Source: Piscinibacter defluvii (GTDB lineage Bacteria; Pseudomonadota; Gammaproteobacteria; Burkholderiales; Burkholderiaceae_C). Taken from it: a stretch of 64,000 nt of DNA. Below, one piece after another: positions 57,296-64,000 of the stretch. The stretch covers positions 160,620 through 224,619 of the forward strand of contig NZ_RCHJ01000016.1 in NCBI RefSeq assembly GCF_004011805.1, in the 5' to 3' direction. Under the pieces are notes generated by a model. It searched no databases and was not told where the DNA came from. It saw only the letters and a program-made list of their open reading frames with translations. The translations under genes were made by a program, and so were the position numbers. How positions within the stretch are numbered: position 1 is the first letter of the stretch; every line of letters starts with the position of its first letter.

Positions 57296-58510
57296 ATGCT
57301 GCGAGACCTGGATTGCCGGAACGCGAAGTGCCCTGACGGGAAGTCCCGCTTGAGGCTGGCCGACGCACAGGGCCTGTACCTCGAGGTACTACCCAACGGC
57401 GGCCGCTATTGGCGGCTCAAGTACCGCCATGGGGGTGTCGAGCGCCGGCTCGCCCTCGGCGTCTATCCGGAGGTGAGCCTCGCGCAGGCACGGCAGGCCC
57501 GAGACGCTGCTCGAGAGACGCTCCGGCACGGTGTCGACCCCCTCGCGGCAAGGCGCGAAGCCAAGGCCGCCGCGCGCGTTGCAAGGGCTACGAACTTTGA
57601 AGCCGTTGCCCGCGAGTGGCATAGCGCTTGGAAGGCCGCACGAACTGACCACCATGCCGCCTACGTTCTCCGCCGGCTGGAAGCCGACGTCTTCCCGGCA
57701 ATCGGCGGGAAGCCGGTGAGCGAAATCACCGCGCCGCAACTGGTCGCGATGGCGAAGCGGATCGAGTCTCGGGGCGCTCTCGACATTGCGCGACGCGCGC
57801 TGCAGACCTGCTCGCAGGTCCTGCGCTACGCCGTTGCTCACGGGCTGGCGGAGAGAAACCCAGCGGCCGACATTCGCCCCGCCGACGTGCTCACCTCTCG
57901 TCGGCGCGAAAACTACGCGCGGATCGAGCCGAAGGAGCTGCCCGAGCTGCTGCGCAAGATGGCCGTGTACGAGGGCAGCCCTTATACGCGCCTCGCGCTG
58001 CAGCTGATCGCCTTGACGTTCGTTCGGACAACCGAGTTGATCGAGGCCAAGTGGAGCGAATTCGACCTCGACGCTGCAGAGTGGCGGGTTCCCGCATCTC
58101 GGATGAAGATGCGCCAGCCGCACATCGTCCCTTTGTCGACGCAGGCAGTCGATGCGCTGCGCTGCCTGCTGGAGCTGCGCAACCGCTCGGAGTTCGTCTT
58201 CCCCGGCGAGCGCGACCACGAGCGGCCCATGTCGAACAACACCTTGCTGAAGGCACTCGAGCGCCTCGGCTACAAACATCGCATGACTGGGCACGGCTTC
58301 CGCGGCCTAGCGTCGACCATCCTCCACGAGCAAGGTTGGCCGCATGAGCACATCGAACTGCAGCTCGCCCACCAGGAGCGCAATAAGGTGAGCGCAGCGT
58401 ACAACTGGGCAACGTACCTGCCTGAGCGGCGCCGCATGCTGCAAGCCTGGGCCGATCACCTGGACGCGCTTCGCAAGGGCGCGACAGTCCTGCCGTTCAA
58501 GGCTGCGTGA
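57296..58510 (+). CDS. P4-type tyrosine integrase, element 2
   Basis: A 404-residue integrase. The ATG at 57296 is chosen because the family starts MLxDxxCRNAKCPDGKSRLRLADAQGLYLEVLPNGGRYW. The N-terminal DUF4102 arm-binding domain (about residues 1-90) is followed by a core-binding domain and a catalytic domain. The latter has Arg in ALTFVRTTELIEAKW, Lys in ASRMKMRQPHIVPLS, HxxR in MTGHGFRGLASTILHE, His in LQLAHQERN and Tyr in SAAYNWATYLPERRRMLQAWADHLD. This family targets tRNA 3' ends, fitting tRNA-Ser next to it. It is of a different subfamily from the element 1 recombinase. Confidence 0.93.
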   Translation: MLRDLDCRNAKCPDGKSRLRLADAQGLYLEVLPNGGRYWRLKYRHGGVERRLALGVYPEVSLAQARQARDAARETLRHGVDPLAARREAKAAARVARATNFEAVAREWHSAWKAARTDHHAAYVLRRLEADVFPAIGGKPVSEITAPQLVAMAKRIESRGALDIARRALQTCSQVLRYAVAHGLAERNPAADIRPADVLTSRRRENYARIEPKELPELLRKMAVYEGSPYTRLALQLIALTFVRTTELIEAKWSEFDLDAAEWRVPASRMKMRQPHIVPLSTQAVDALRCLLELRNRSEFVFPGERDHERPMSNNTLLKALERLGYKHRMTGHGFRGLASTILHEQGWPHEHIELQLAHQERNKVSAAYNWATYLPERRRMLQAWADHLDALRKGATVLPFKAA

Positions 58511-58558
58511 CCGCGCCGCGGCGGATCCGCGGCAACCGATGAAGGAGCGACCCCAACC

Positions 58559-58792
58559 ATGGCACACGGCACACGCGCATCGCTGCGCGGCAAGCAAGCT
58601 GCAATCTCCATGCTCGAGGACCTTCGAGCCAAGAGCCGCGGCGGAACCTCGGCCGCAGAGCTTGATCGTCAACTCGCGAAGGAGCTCGAGCGCGGCCTTT
58701 CAGGCCAGGACCGACACGCGTTCGTGACGACACTTCGTCGGTGGGCCTGCTGCAGCCTGGACGGAGCAACCATAAGCCCTAGCTCGCTGTGA
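58559..58792 (+). CDS. Small hypothetical protein, element 2
   Basis: A 77-residue protein with ATG at 58559 and GAAGGAG upstream. Helical and charged (SMLEDLRAKSRGGTSAAELDRQLAKELERGLS), with a C-terminal WACCSLDG segment. Not recognised. It holds the place of the 72-aa protein after the element 1 integrase but shows no clear similarity. The following 128 bp contain no gene and may carry the promoter for the replication genes. Confidence 0.5.
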   Translation: MAHGTRASLRGKQAAISMLEDLRAKSRGGTSAAELDRQLAKELERGLSGQDRHAFVTTLRRWACCSLDGATISPSSL

Positions 58793-58920
58793 CCTTGACT
58801 CTTCCTGAGTCGCCGTTGCACTAAACTTCGGCTCAAGTCCCCAAACGATCACGGGCACCAGCCCGAAGCATCAAGGGGTTTTCTCCGGATTCGGAGTTAA
58901 CCGCTGATGTGGAGTTGATC

Positions 58921-59130
58921 GTGAGCGTAGGACAGAAATTGCCGGAGCCCTCCCGGAAGCTGCGACCCAAGGACGCGGCAAACTTGCTGGGCATCTCTAC
59001 CGCCACCCTCTATAGGTGGAGTCGACTCCGGCCGGGTTTCCCCAAGCCCACGAAGCTCAGCGATCGCGTGACGGTCTTCGAGCAGGCCGAGCTCGAGGCT
59101 TTCGTCGCCCAGGCCGGTGCAGTCGCATGA
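58921..59130 (+). CDS. AlpA-like helix-turn-helix regulator, element 2
   Basis: A 69-residue protein. GTG 58921 is preferred, with GGAG just upstream; GTG 58909 would add four residues. Residues about 12-60 are a textbook AlpA/excisionase HTH: RKLRPKDAANLLGISTATLYRWSRLRPGFPKPTKLSDRVTVFEQAELEAFVAQ. AlpA activates P4-like integrase genes or acts as excisionase, so a role in excision of element 2 is likely. Its stop overlaps the next start (ATGA). Functional counterpart of the gene at 1562 in element 1. Confidence 0.8.
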   Translation: MSVGQKLPEPSRKLRPKDAANLLGISTATLYRWSRLRPGFPKPTKLSDRVTVFEQAELEAFVAQAGAVA

Positions 59131-59348
59131 CCGGCAGCACGTATGCGCACGCGACCGACCAGGTCGCGCAGGAAGCAGTCGCAGCTCTCGAGGCTCAACG
59201 TGTGCGCGATACCGTTGCCAGCGGCGACGCGCCGGAGCTTCTTGCTTGGCTTACGTTCGCTGAGCTGGCAGGCAAGTATGGGCATCACAGCCCCGCCGCG
59301 CGGGCCTATGTGGTTGCTCTCGCGAAGCCGGTCAGCCGCACTCGGTGA
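59127..59348 (+). CDS. Small conserved element protein (paralogue in element 1)
   Basis: A 73-residue helical protein. Its end SPAARAYVVALAKPVS and middle ALEAQRVRDTVASGDAPELL match the element 1 protein at 1825-2043. It overlaps both neighbours by 4 bp, so it is cotranslated with the HTH and replication-like proteins. Function unknown; the fixed position before the replication-like gene in both elements suggests a linked task. Confidence 0.6.
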   Translation: MTGSTYAHATDQVAQEAVAALEAQRVRDTVASGDAPELLAWLTFAELAGKYGHHSPAARAYVVALAKPVSRTR

Positions 59349-60223
59349 GCTTCGACGCAATCGCTTGGGCTTTCCAACAGGACTGCGGCAACTCCTCGGG
59401 GAAGTTGCTGCTGCTCACGTTGGCTAACCTGGTGCGGCCGCCTCGCTTCGAGGCGTTCGCGAGCGCCGGGACCCTTGCTGCGCTGACGCACCTTGACCGG
59501 AAGACCGTGCTTTCGACGCTGACCAAGCTGGAGCAACGCGGCCTCATTGCACGCAAGGACGTGAAGACCGGCTCCACTCCTACCTTTCAACTGGTCGGTT
59601 GGACCGTTGGGGAGGAGCGAGGCAGCGGGCCAGGTGAGTCAATCGAGAGTGAAAGCGATCCCGAAAACGGGTCCGCTTCGCCTCGCGCCAGCAGTGCGCA
59701 ACCGATACCAGAATTCCCAGCGACCAGTACCAGTTTTCCCGCAGACCCATCCCAGAATTCCCATGGACCAGTACCAATTTCGGGTCACATAACCAGTACT
59801 GAACCAGTATCGGAACCGGCTGTTGAACCAGTGACACGCGCGACGCGGTACGCGCGCACGGCTAACGACGCAGCAAGGTTCATCGACTTCTGGGCGTCCT
59901 GGCCGGCTACGGATCGCAAGCAGGACCGAAAAGCCTGCCTCGAGCACTGGCGAAAACATCGCCTTGACGAGGTCGCCGATCAGATCGTTGCCCACGTCAT
60001 CGCCAGCAAGGGCACACAGAAGTGGCTCGACGGCTACGAGCCGGCGCCGAAAACGTACCTGCGCAATCGACGATGGGAGGACGGCACGCCGGTCTCGGCT
60101 GCCGAAATGCGCGAACGCATCAAAGCCGAAGAACGAGCGCGACTTACTGCGGAGGGCCTCCGAATCCTGCAGCGTGGCAACTCATCGGTTCTCGATATCG
60201 TCGCCCGCGAGGTGGAAAAGTGA
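59345..60223 (+). CDS. Replication-initiator-like protein with iterons in its gene, element 2
   Basis: A 292-residue protein, GTG start overlapping the previous stop. The N-terminal 75 residues are a winged helix (FEAFASAGTLAALTHLDRKTVLSTLTKLEQRGLIARKDV). A Ser/Pro/Glu-rich linker of about 75 residues is encoded by the iteron DNA. The C-terminal domain (RFIDFWASWPATDRKQDRKACLEHWRKHRLDEVADQIVAHVIASKGTQKWLDGYEPAPKTYLRNRRWED) resembles the C-terminal part of phage replication proteins that recruit helicase; this is by pattern only. It shares fold type and position, but little sequence, with the element 1 protein at 2047. Confidence 0.65.
   Translation: MSFDAIAWAFQQDCGNSSGKLLLLTLANLVRPPRFEAFASAGTLAALTHLDRKTVLSTLTKLEQRGLIARKDVKTGSTPTFQLVGWTVGEERGSGPGESIESESDPENGSASPRASSAQPIPEFPATSTSFPADPSQNSHGPVPISGHITSTEPVSEPAVEPVTRATRYARTANDAARFIDFWASWPATDRKQDRKACLEHWRKHRLDEVADQIVAHVIASKGTQKWLDGYEPAPKTYLRNRRWEDGTPVSAAEMRERIKAEERARLTAEGLRILQRGNSSVLDIVAREVEK
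59706..59834 (+). repeat. Iteron cluster (ACCAGTAC family), probable origin of element 2
   Basis: ACCAGTAC occurs exactly at 59723-59730, 59767-59774 and 59792-59799, with variants ACCAGTAT at 59803 and ACCAGTGA at 59827. CCAGAATTCCCA occurs at 59708-59719 and 59752-59763, 44 bp apart, the same distance as the first two ACCAGTAC copies, so a 44-bp unit has been tandemly duplicated with changes. All lie inside the replication-like gene, as do the unrelated iterons of element 1. Confidence 0.65.
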
Positions 60224-60277
60224 CCGGGGGGGATTGGTCAAGCGTTCAACAGGCACCCGGCCGTGACCGAGCCTGGT

Positions 60278-60317
60278 CCGTCGCGCACTTCGCGTCAGTT
60301 CGGCGCGCGGTTTTTTT
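60278..60317 (+). terminator. Hairpin plus T7 tract between replication and head modules, element 2
   Basis: CCG-t-CGCGC (60278-60286, one bulged T) pairs with GCGCGCGG (60303-60310), followed by seven T (60311-60317). It lies 16 bp before the ATG at 60333, exactly as the matching structure in element 1. Loop and flanks are conserved (GTCAGTTCGG; GGGTCGCGGCCGCATGA). Confidence 0.65.
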
Positions 60318-60332
60318 CCGGGTCGCGGCCGC

Positions 60333-60674
60333 ATGACGCTGCCCGCTGACCCCTTCGGCCGGTCGAGGCTGCCGCGCGGCGCGACGCGACACGACCGAGT
60401 CGCCTTGCTACTCGAGGCCTTCGAGGCGCTGCTCGCCGGTGAGCTGCCATGCCTCGAGGCTTGCATGTTCCTCGGCGGCGCCGGCACGGCCTGGCTCCGG
60501 GAAGGCGGCGACCTCGAGCGCGACTTCTTGCGAGTCGCGGCACCGGCCGGTTCACATCGGACGCCGGCGCAAATTGCATCGGTCATCCGATCCTGCTCGC
60601 GAGGAGCGACAGGCGCCGACGAAGCCGAGACCATCGCGCCCGTCTCAACTTCCGACGACGCCTCCGATGGCTGA
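60333..60674 (+). CDS. Conserved 'LPxDPFGRS' small protein ahead of capsid gene, element 2
   Basis: A 113-residue homologue of the protein at 2750-3112: MTLPADPFGRSRLP at the start and FLGGAGTAWLREGGDLERDFLRVAAPAGSHRTPAQI in the middle. The C-terminal 30 residues are acidic and not conserved. The stop overlaps the capsid start. The family is unrecognised. Conserved ends with a variable tail would fit a small DNA- or head-binding protein, but no evidence picks out one role. Confidence 0.75.
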   Translation: MTLPADPFGRSRLPRGATRHDRVALLLEAFEALLAGELPCLEACMFLGGAGTAWLREGGDLERDFLRVAAPAGSHRTPAQIASVIRSCSRGATGADEAETIAPVSTSDDASDG

Positions 60675-61722
60675 TCTGTTCCACGGGCGCATGGTTGCCC
60701 GATTCGTCCGGTCACTGACCCATGCGCGCGGCGACTACGCGGGCGCGGCGGCATACGCGAACAGCCAGCGCTGGCCGGAGCGAGAAGAGCTCGTCGGAGT
60801 GCTGCGGGCTGCGGTCGAGCCCCACACTGCCGCCGGTGCTGCAGCCCTGCTGCGGCCGCTGGCAGACGACTTCCTCGAGGTCGCGCGCCCGATGACGGCG
60901 CTGGGCAAGCTCACGCAGTTGCACCGCGTCCCCCTTCACGTGCGCCTGCTGTCGGGTACCGGTGGCGCGACGGCATGGTGGGCCGGCGAGGCCCAGCCCG
61001 CGCCACTCTCGGCAATGAACTTCGCTGGTGAGACGCTCGAGCAGCTGCGCGTCGATGCTGTGCTGGTCGCGACGCGCGAGCTCGTTACCGACCCGTCCGC
61101 CGATGCCGAGCGGCGCCTCTCGCAAGACCTCGGCCGCGCGTCGGCGGAGGCGATCGACGGGGCCTTCCTCGACCCGGGCAACGCTGGTGAAGCTGGCGTC
61201 AAGCCCGCATCCGTGACGTACGGTGTCGACCCGATCGTGTCGTCCGGCGCCACGGTCGCCGCGGTCGATGCCGACTTGAAGCTGATGCTCCGCAGGCTCG
61301 TGGATTCGGGCTCCGACCTGAGCGCGGCCGCGTGGATCCTGCACCCGCAGGATGCGGTGGCGCTGTCACTGCTTCGTGGCAGCGGAGGCGCACCCGCCTT
61401 TCCGTTCATGACCGCCCGCGGTGGCACGCTCGTTGGCCTGCCGGCCGTGACGACGGCGAACGTCAAGCGCTCCGGCAGTCCCGGCTCGACCACGATCACG
61501 CTACTCGACCAGGCCGCAATCTCGGTCGGTGACGAGGGTGGCGCGACACTCGAGGTCGCGACGCACGCGTCGCTGCAAATGGTCGACGACCCGGTCGATG
61601 GTGCCGCTTCGATGGTGTCGCTGTGGCAGGCCGGCGCCGTGGGGATCAAGTCGAGCAGGTACCTGAACTGGAAGGTCCGTCGACCCGGCGCGGTGCAGGT
61701 GCTCGCGGGGGTGAGCCTCTGA
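60667..61722 (+). CDS. Phage major capsid protein, element 2
   Basis: A 351-residue HK97-like capsid protein, ATG 60667 (MADLFHGRMVARFVRSL). It aligns in layout with the element 1 protein: RPMTALGKLTQLHRVPLHVRLLSGTGGATAWWAGEAQPAPLS, GAFLDPGNAGEAGVKPASV, WILHPQDAVALSLLRGSGGAPAFPF and the end QMVDDPVDGAASMVSLWQAGAVGIKSSRYLNWKV. Identity with element 1 is clearly low, far below that of the portals. There is no long scaffold segment. The stop overlaps the portal start (TGATG). Confidence 0.88.
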   Translation: MADLFHGRMVARFVRSLTHARGDYAGAAAYANSQRWPEREELVGVLRAAVEPHTAAGAAALLRPLADDFLEVARPMTALGKLTQLHRVPLHVRLLSGTGGATAWWAGEAQPAPLSAMNFAGETLEQLRVDAVLVATRELVTDPSADAERRLSQDLGRASAEAIDGAFLDPGNAGEAGVKPASVTYGVDPIVSSGATVAAVDADLKLMLRRLVDSGSDLSAAAWILHPQDAVALSLLRGSGGAPAFPFMTARGGTLVGLPAVTTANVKRSGSPGSTTITLLDQAAISVGDEGGATLEVATHASLQMVDDPVDGAASMVSLWQAGAVGIKSSRYLNWKVRRPGAVQVLAGVSL

Positions 61723-63050
61723 TGCGCCTGGCCATCGGAAGCTACGAGCTCACGCTCGCGCGCAAGGCCGCGACCGAGCCGCGATCGACTGGGCTCCCAT
61801 ACCCTGACCGCGCGAGGGGCGGATGGCACTCGATCCTCGAGCCGTTCGCTGGCGCCTGGCAACGCGGCATCGTCGCGGAGGACGGCAAGAGTCAGCTCCT
61901 GCGCTTCGGTTCGATCTTCGCGTGCATGTCGCTCATCGCTGGGGACATCGGACGCATGCGGCCGATGCTGCAGATCAGGCAACCGAGCGGGACTTGGGTC
62001 GAGGTAGACGACGACTCGCGCCTGTCGCGCCTGGTGCGCAAGCCGCACCCGTTCTACACCTGGGGTCAGTTCCTCGAGAGCTGGGTCACGTCGCGCCTCA
62101 TGTGGGGGAACGTGTACCTTCTGAAGGAGCGGCGCGAGGATGGTGCCGTCGGGCGCCTTCACCTGCTCAGCCCCGAACTCGTGGCGGTGAAGCTGACCCC
62201 CGACGGTGGCGTCTACTACCAGCTCAATCGCGACGTTCACGCGGCGATCGAAGAGCCGATCCTCGTCCCCGCGAGCGAGATTGCGCACGATCGAACGCAC
62301 TGCTTCTTTCATCCCCTGATCGGCTTGTCCGCGTTGTCCGCAGCGGCGGCGAGTGGCACGTTCGGCCGGAAGATCCAAGAGCAGTCCTGCACCTTCTTCG
62401 CGAACGCGAGCCAGCCAGGCGGGCATCTGACCGCAGAGGGCAACATCCCCGACGAGACCGCCGAGCGACTCAAGAGGGAGTTCGAAGACAAGTTTGCCGG
62501 CGGCTTCATCGGCCGCCTTTTGGTGACCGGCTCGGGCTTGAAGTACGAACCGCTTGCGATGCCCGCACACGATGCCCAACTGATCGAGCAGCTCAAATGG
62601 ACCGGCGAGGATTGCGCTCGCACGTTCAAGGTACCCGGATACAAGATTGGCGTCGGGCCGCTGCCCTCGTTCAACAACATCGCCCAGCTTCAGAACGATT
62701 ACCTCGGCCAAGCGCTGCAGCCGGCGATCACCGCAATCGAGCTGCTGATGGCCGAGGCGCTCGAACTGCCGCCGAACATGCGCATTGAGCTCGACACGGC
62801 GGCGCTTCTGCGCTTGGATCCGCTATCCCGCGCGGAGACGGCGGCGAAGCTGGTCGGCGCCGGCATCCTGTCGCCGAACGAGGCGCGGGCCGCGGAGAAC
62901 CTGCCACCGGTGCGCGGCGGCGATCAGCCCTTCATGCAACAGCAAATGTGGCAGGTCGGGCAGCTGGCCTCGCGCACCCCGCCCACCGACGCCCCCACTA
63001 CGCCGCCGGCGAAAGACTGGCGGGCTCGCCACGTGACCAAGGACATGTGA
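61722..63050 (+). CDS. Phage portal protein, HK97 family, element 2
   Basis: A 442-residue portal, same length as that of element 1. The first 65 residues differ at many positions, then about residues 75-240 are almost unchanged, with mostly silent base differences at a constant offset of 57531 bp. Differences in the second half are again few (CARTFKVPGYKIGVG against CCRVFKIPGYKVGVG). This pattern points to recombination or gene conversion in the central part. Other features as for 4191-5519. Confidence 0.95.
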   Translation: MRLAIGSYELTLARKAATEPRSTGLPYPDRARGGWHSILEPFAGAWQRGIVAEDGKSQLLRFGSIFACMSLIAGDIGRMRPMLQIRQPSGTWVEVDDDSRLSRLVRKPHPFYTWGQFLESWVTSRLMWGNVYLLKERREDGAVGRLHLLSPELVAVKLTPDGGVYYQLNRDVHAAIEEPILVPASEIAHDRTHCFFHPLIGLSALSAAAASGTFGRKIQEQSCTFFANASQPGGHLTAEGNIPDETAERLKREFEDKFAGGFIGRLLVTGSGLKYEPLAMPAHDAQLIEQLKWTGEDCARTFKVPGYKIGVGPLPSFNNIAQLQNDYLGQALQPAITAIELLMAEALELPPNMRIELDTAALLRLDPLSRAETAAKLVGAGILSPNEARAAENLPPVRGGDQPFMQQQMWQVGQLASRTPPTDAPTTPPAKDWRARHVTKDM

Positions 63051-63241
63051 TGCCCTCGACCATCGACGAACCTGCGACTGTCTCTGTCGACGAGCTGCGC
63101 GCGCAGTACAGGCGCGAGATTGAGGCACACCGCGCGGCCGCGCATCGCGAGATCGATCGCTACTGTGATTCGCTGCTGGAGCAGCAGCGCCTCGAACTGG
63201 AGCGCCTCAAGCTGATGCTCGACGGCGGCGCCGTCCATTGA
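63050..63241 (+). CDS. Small coiled-coil protein after portal, element 2
   Basis: A 63-residue homologue of 5519-5710, starting at an ATG overlapping the portal stop. MPSTIDEPATVSVDELRAQY and GGAVH are unchanged; the central helix has conservative swaps. The 139 bp that follow hold the same imperfect GC hairpin as in element 1 (about 63245-63266) and no convincing gene. Confidence 0.75.
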   Translation: MPSTIDEPATVSVDELRAQYRREIEAHRAAAHREIDRYCDSLLEQQRLELERLKLMLDGGAVH

Positions 63242-63380
63242 TCGGCCCCGGCTCGCGCCGGCGGGGTCTTCGTCGTGAGTCACCCCGGAAAGAAAGCAAC
63301 CGCGACTGCCGGCGGCGGAAGTTGCGATTCTTCATGGCGCGTCCTTTCCTCCGCGTGGCCGGCACCTACAAGGAGACTTG

Positions 63381-64000
63381 ATGCCGCTCGCGAAGTTGGA
63401 AGTTCTGCTCACCATGGGCCTCTCGCAGTTCGAGGCCGCGTCGAACCGTGCGACCCGCGTTGTCGCCGGCGACCAGCAGAAGATGGCCGCCGCTGCCGAA
63501 GTGACGAACGCGGCACAGAAGCGCTTCCTCGCCTCGCTCGAGCGCACCGTCGACAAGGCGACGGTCGCGCGCTCGGCACTGCTCGCACAACGTGCGGCGC
63601 AGCTCGGGGTGAGCGACGCGGCCGCGAGTTACATCAGGCGCCTCGAGGATGCCGAGAAGCGCCAGCAGGCAGTGAACGCCGCGACGCGAGCTGGTGCCTA
63701 TCTTGGCCCTCTGCTGTGGACTGCTGCCGCCGGCGGCTTGACTGTCTTCCTCGACGGGTCGCTGCGCGCGGTCGACGCACTGAATGGGCTCAGCGCCGCG
63801 AGCGGATCGAGCATCGAGAACCTGTCCGCGCTCGACGCGATCGCGCGTCGCTCCGGATTCGGGTTCGGCGAGCTGCAGCAGCTCGTCTTGCAGGTGAACA
63901 AGGCGCTCGAGGCTGCGCCGGACAGCGGCGCCGGCCGCGCACTGAAGGCCCTCGGGCTCGACGCAGCCGAGCTGCGCCGGCAGGACCCGGCCGAGGCGGT
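63381..64000 (+). CDS. Phage tail tape measure protein, element 2, cut by window edge
   Basis: The first 206 codons of a tape measure gene are visible; AAGGAG lies 6 bp before the ATG. The sequence (MPLAKLEVLLTMGLSQFEAASN onward, with the apolar segment AYLGPLLWTAAAGGLTVFL) is nearly the same as element 1 5834-6450. The rest is outside the window, so the full length and the gene content after it are unknown. Confidence 0.9.
   Translation, partial: MPLAKLEVLLTMGLSQFEAASNRATRVVAGDQQKMAAAAEVTNAAQKRFLASLERTVDKATVARSALLAQRAAQLGVSDAAASYIRRLEDAEKRQQAVNAATRAGAYLGPLLWTAAAGGLTVFLDGSLRAVDALNGLSAASGSSIENLSALDAIARRSGFGFGELQQLVLQVNKALEAAPDSGAGRALKALGLDAAELRRQDPAEA

Larger units (their letters stand above)
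57100..64000 (+). mobile_element. Phage-derived integrative element 2, right end beyond the window
   Basis: It begins at the 3' end of tRNA-Ser and continues to the window edge: P4-type integrase, small genes, AlpA-like protein, replication-like protein with iterons, 'LPxDPFGRS' protein, capsid, portal, 63-aa protein and tape measure. The order and orientation match element 1. Portal, 63-aa and tape measure genes are close to identical between the two, whereas integrase, regulators, replication gene and iterons are different and the capsid is diverged. The left boundary inside the tRNA is inferred. No terminase or tail genes appear before the tape measure. Confidence 0.8.

Overview
The window is high-GC DNA from a betaproteobacterium, most likely order Burkholderiales (the Rubrivivax/Leptothrix/Caldimonas neighbourhood is a guess from gene content). 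Supporting signs are the unbroken core block rimP-nusA-infB-rbfA-truB-typA, a maltose/starch cluster ending in a glucokinase-like domain fused to an RpiR/HexR regulator, and a 'bluetail' RTX surface protein. Everything is inferred from translation and motif reading; no database search was run.

Layout. (1) 1 to about 9.06 kb: a compact phage-derived element (element 1), reading rightward: tyrosine recombinase (cut by the window edge), five small regulatory or replication genes, a small conserved protein, major capsid protein, portal, a 63-residue protein and a tape measure protein. (2) 9.8-12.6 kb: a two-gene molybdenum hydroxylase (iorAB-like). (3) 12.6-19.8 kb: two large RTX-repeat proteins around a DMT exporter and a divergent LysR regulator. 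(4) 19.9-27.4 kb: an aromatic amino acid module (fahA, VOC enzyme, hppD, amino acid dehydrogenase, TrpXYZ-like ABC transporter) divergent from an Lrp/AsnC regulator. (5) 27.4-39.8 kb, minus strand: two alpha/beta hydrolases, a wax ester synthase/DGAT, a DMT permease, typA, truB, rbfA, infB, nusA and rimP. (6) 40.0-42.7 kb: fabI, a SHOCT lipoprotein-like gene and glk. (7) 43.1-53.3 kb: lamB, malK, malE, malF, malG, a secreted stand-alone starch-binding module, an exported alpha-amylase and the Glk-HexR fusion. (8) 53.3-57.0 kb: basic amino acid decarboxylase, NfeD and SPFH membrane proteins. (9) tRNA-Ser(GGA) at 57.02-57.11 kb, followed by a second phage-derived element (element 2), which runs off the right edge.

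The most unusual feature is the pair of elements. Both carry integrase, small regulators, a replication-like protein, a small 'LPxDPFGRS' protein, capsid, portal, a 63-aa protein and tape measure in the same order and orientation. Element 1, which is seen through to its end, has no recognisable terminase, maturation protease, connector, tail tube, baseplate or lysis gene. Both replication-like genes contain iteron arrays inside the coding sequence, as in the lambda O gene, but the two iteron families are unrelated. The portals are close to identical over about 500 bp, while the capsids, integrases and replication genes are diverged or different. This looks like a mosaic family of reduced mobile elements, possibly phage satellites that supply their own head, portal and tail ruler.

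A second notable point is regulatory. The glucokinase domain of the Glk-HexR fusion has lost the catalytic aspartate (ND to NN at residues 112-113) and has a changed DIGGTN motif, while a separate intact glk lies 9 kb away next to two HexR-like operators. This suggests the fused domain is a sugar sensor and not an enzyme.
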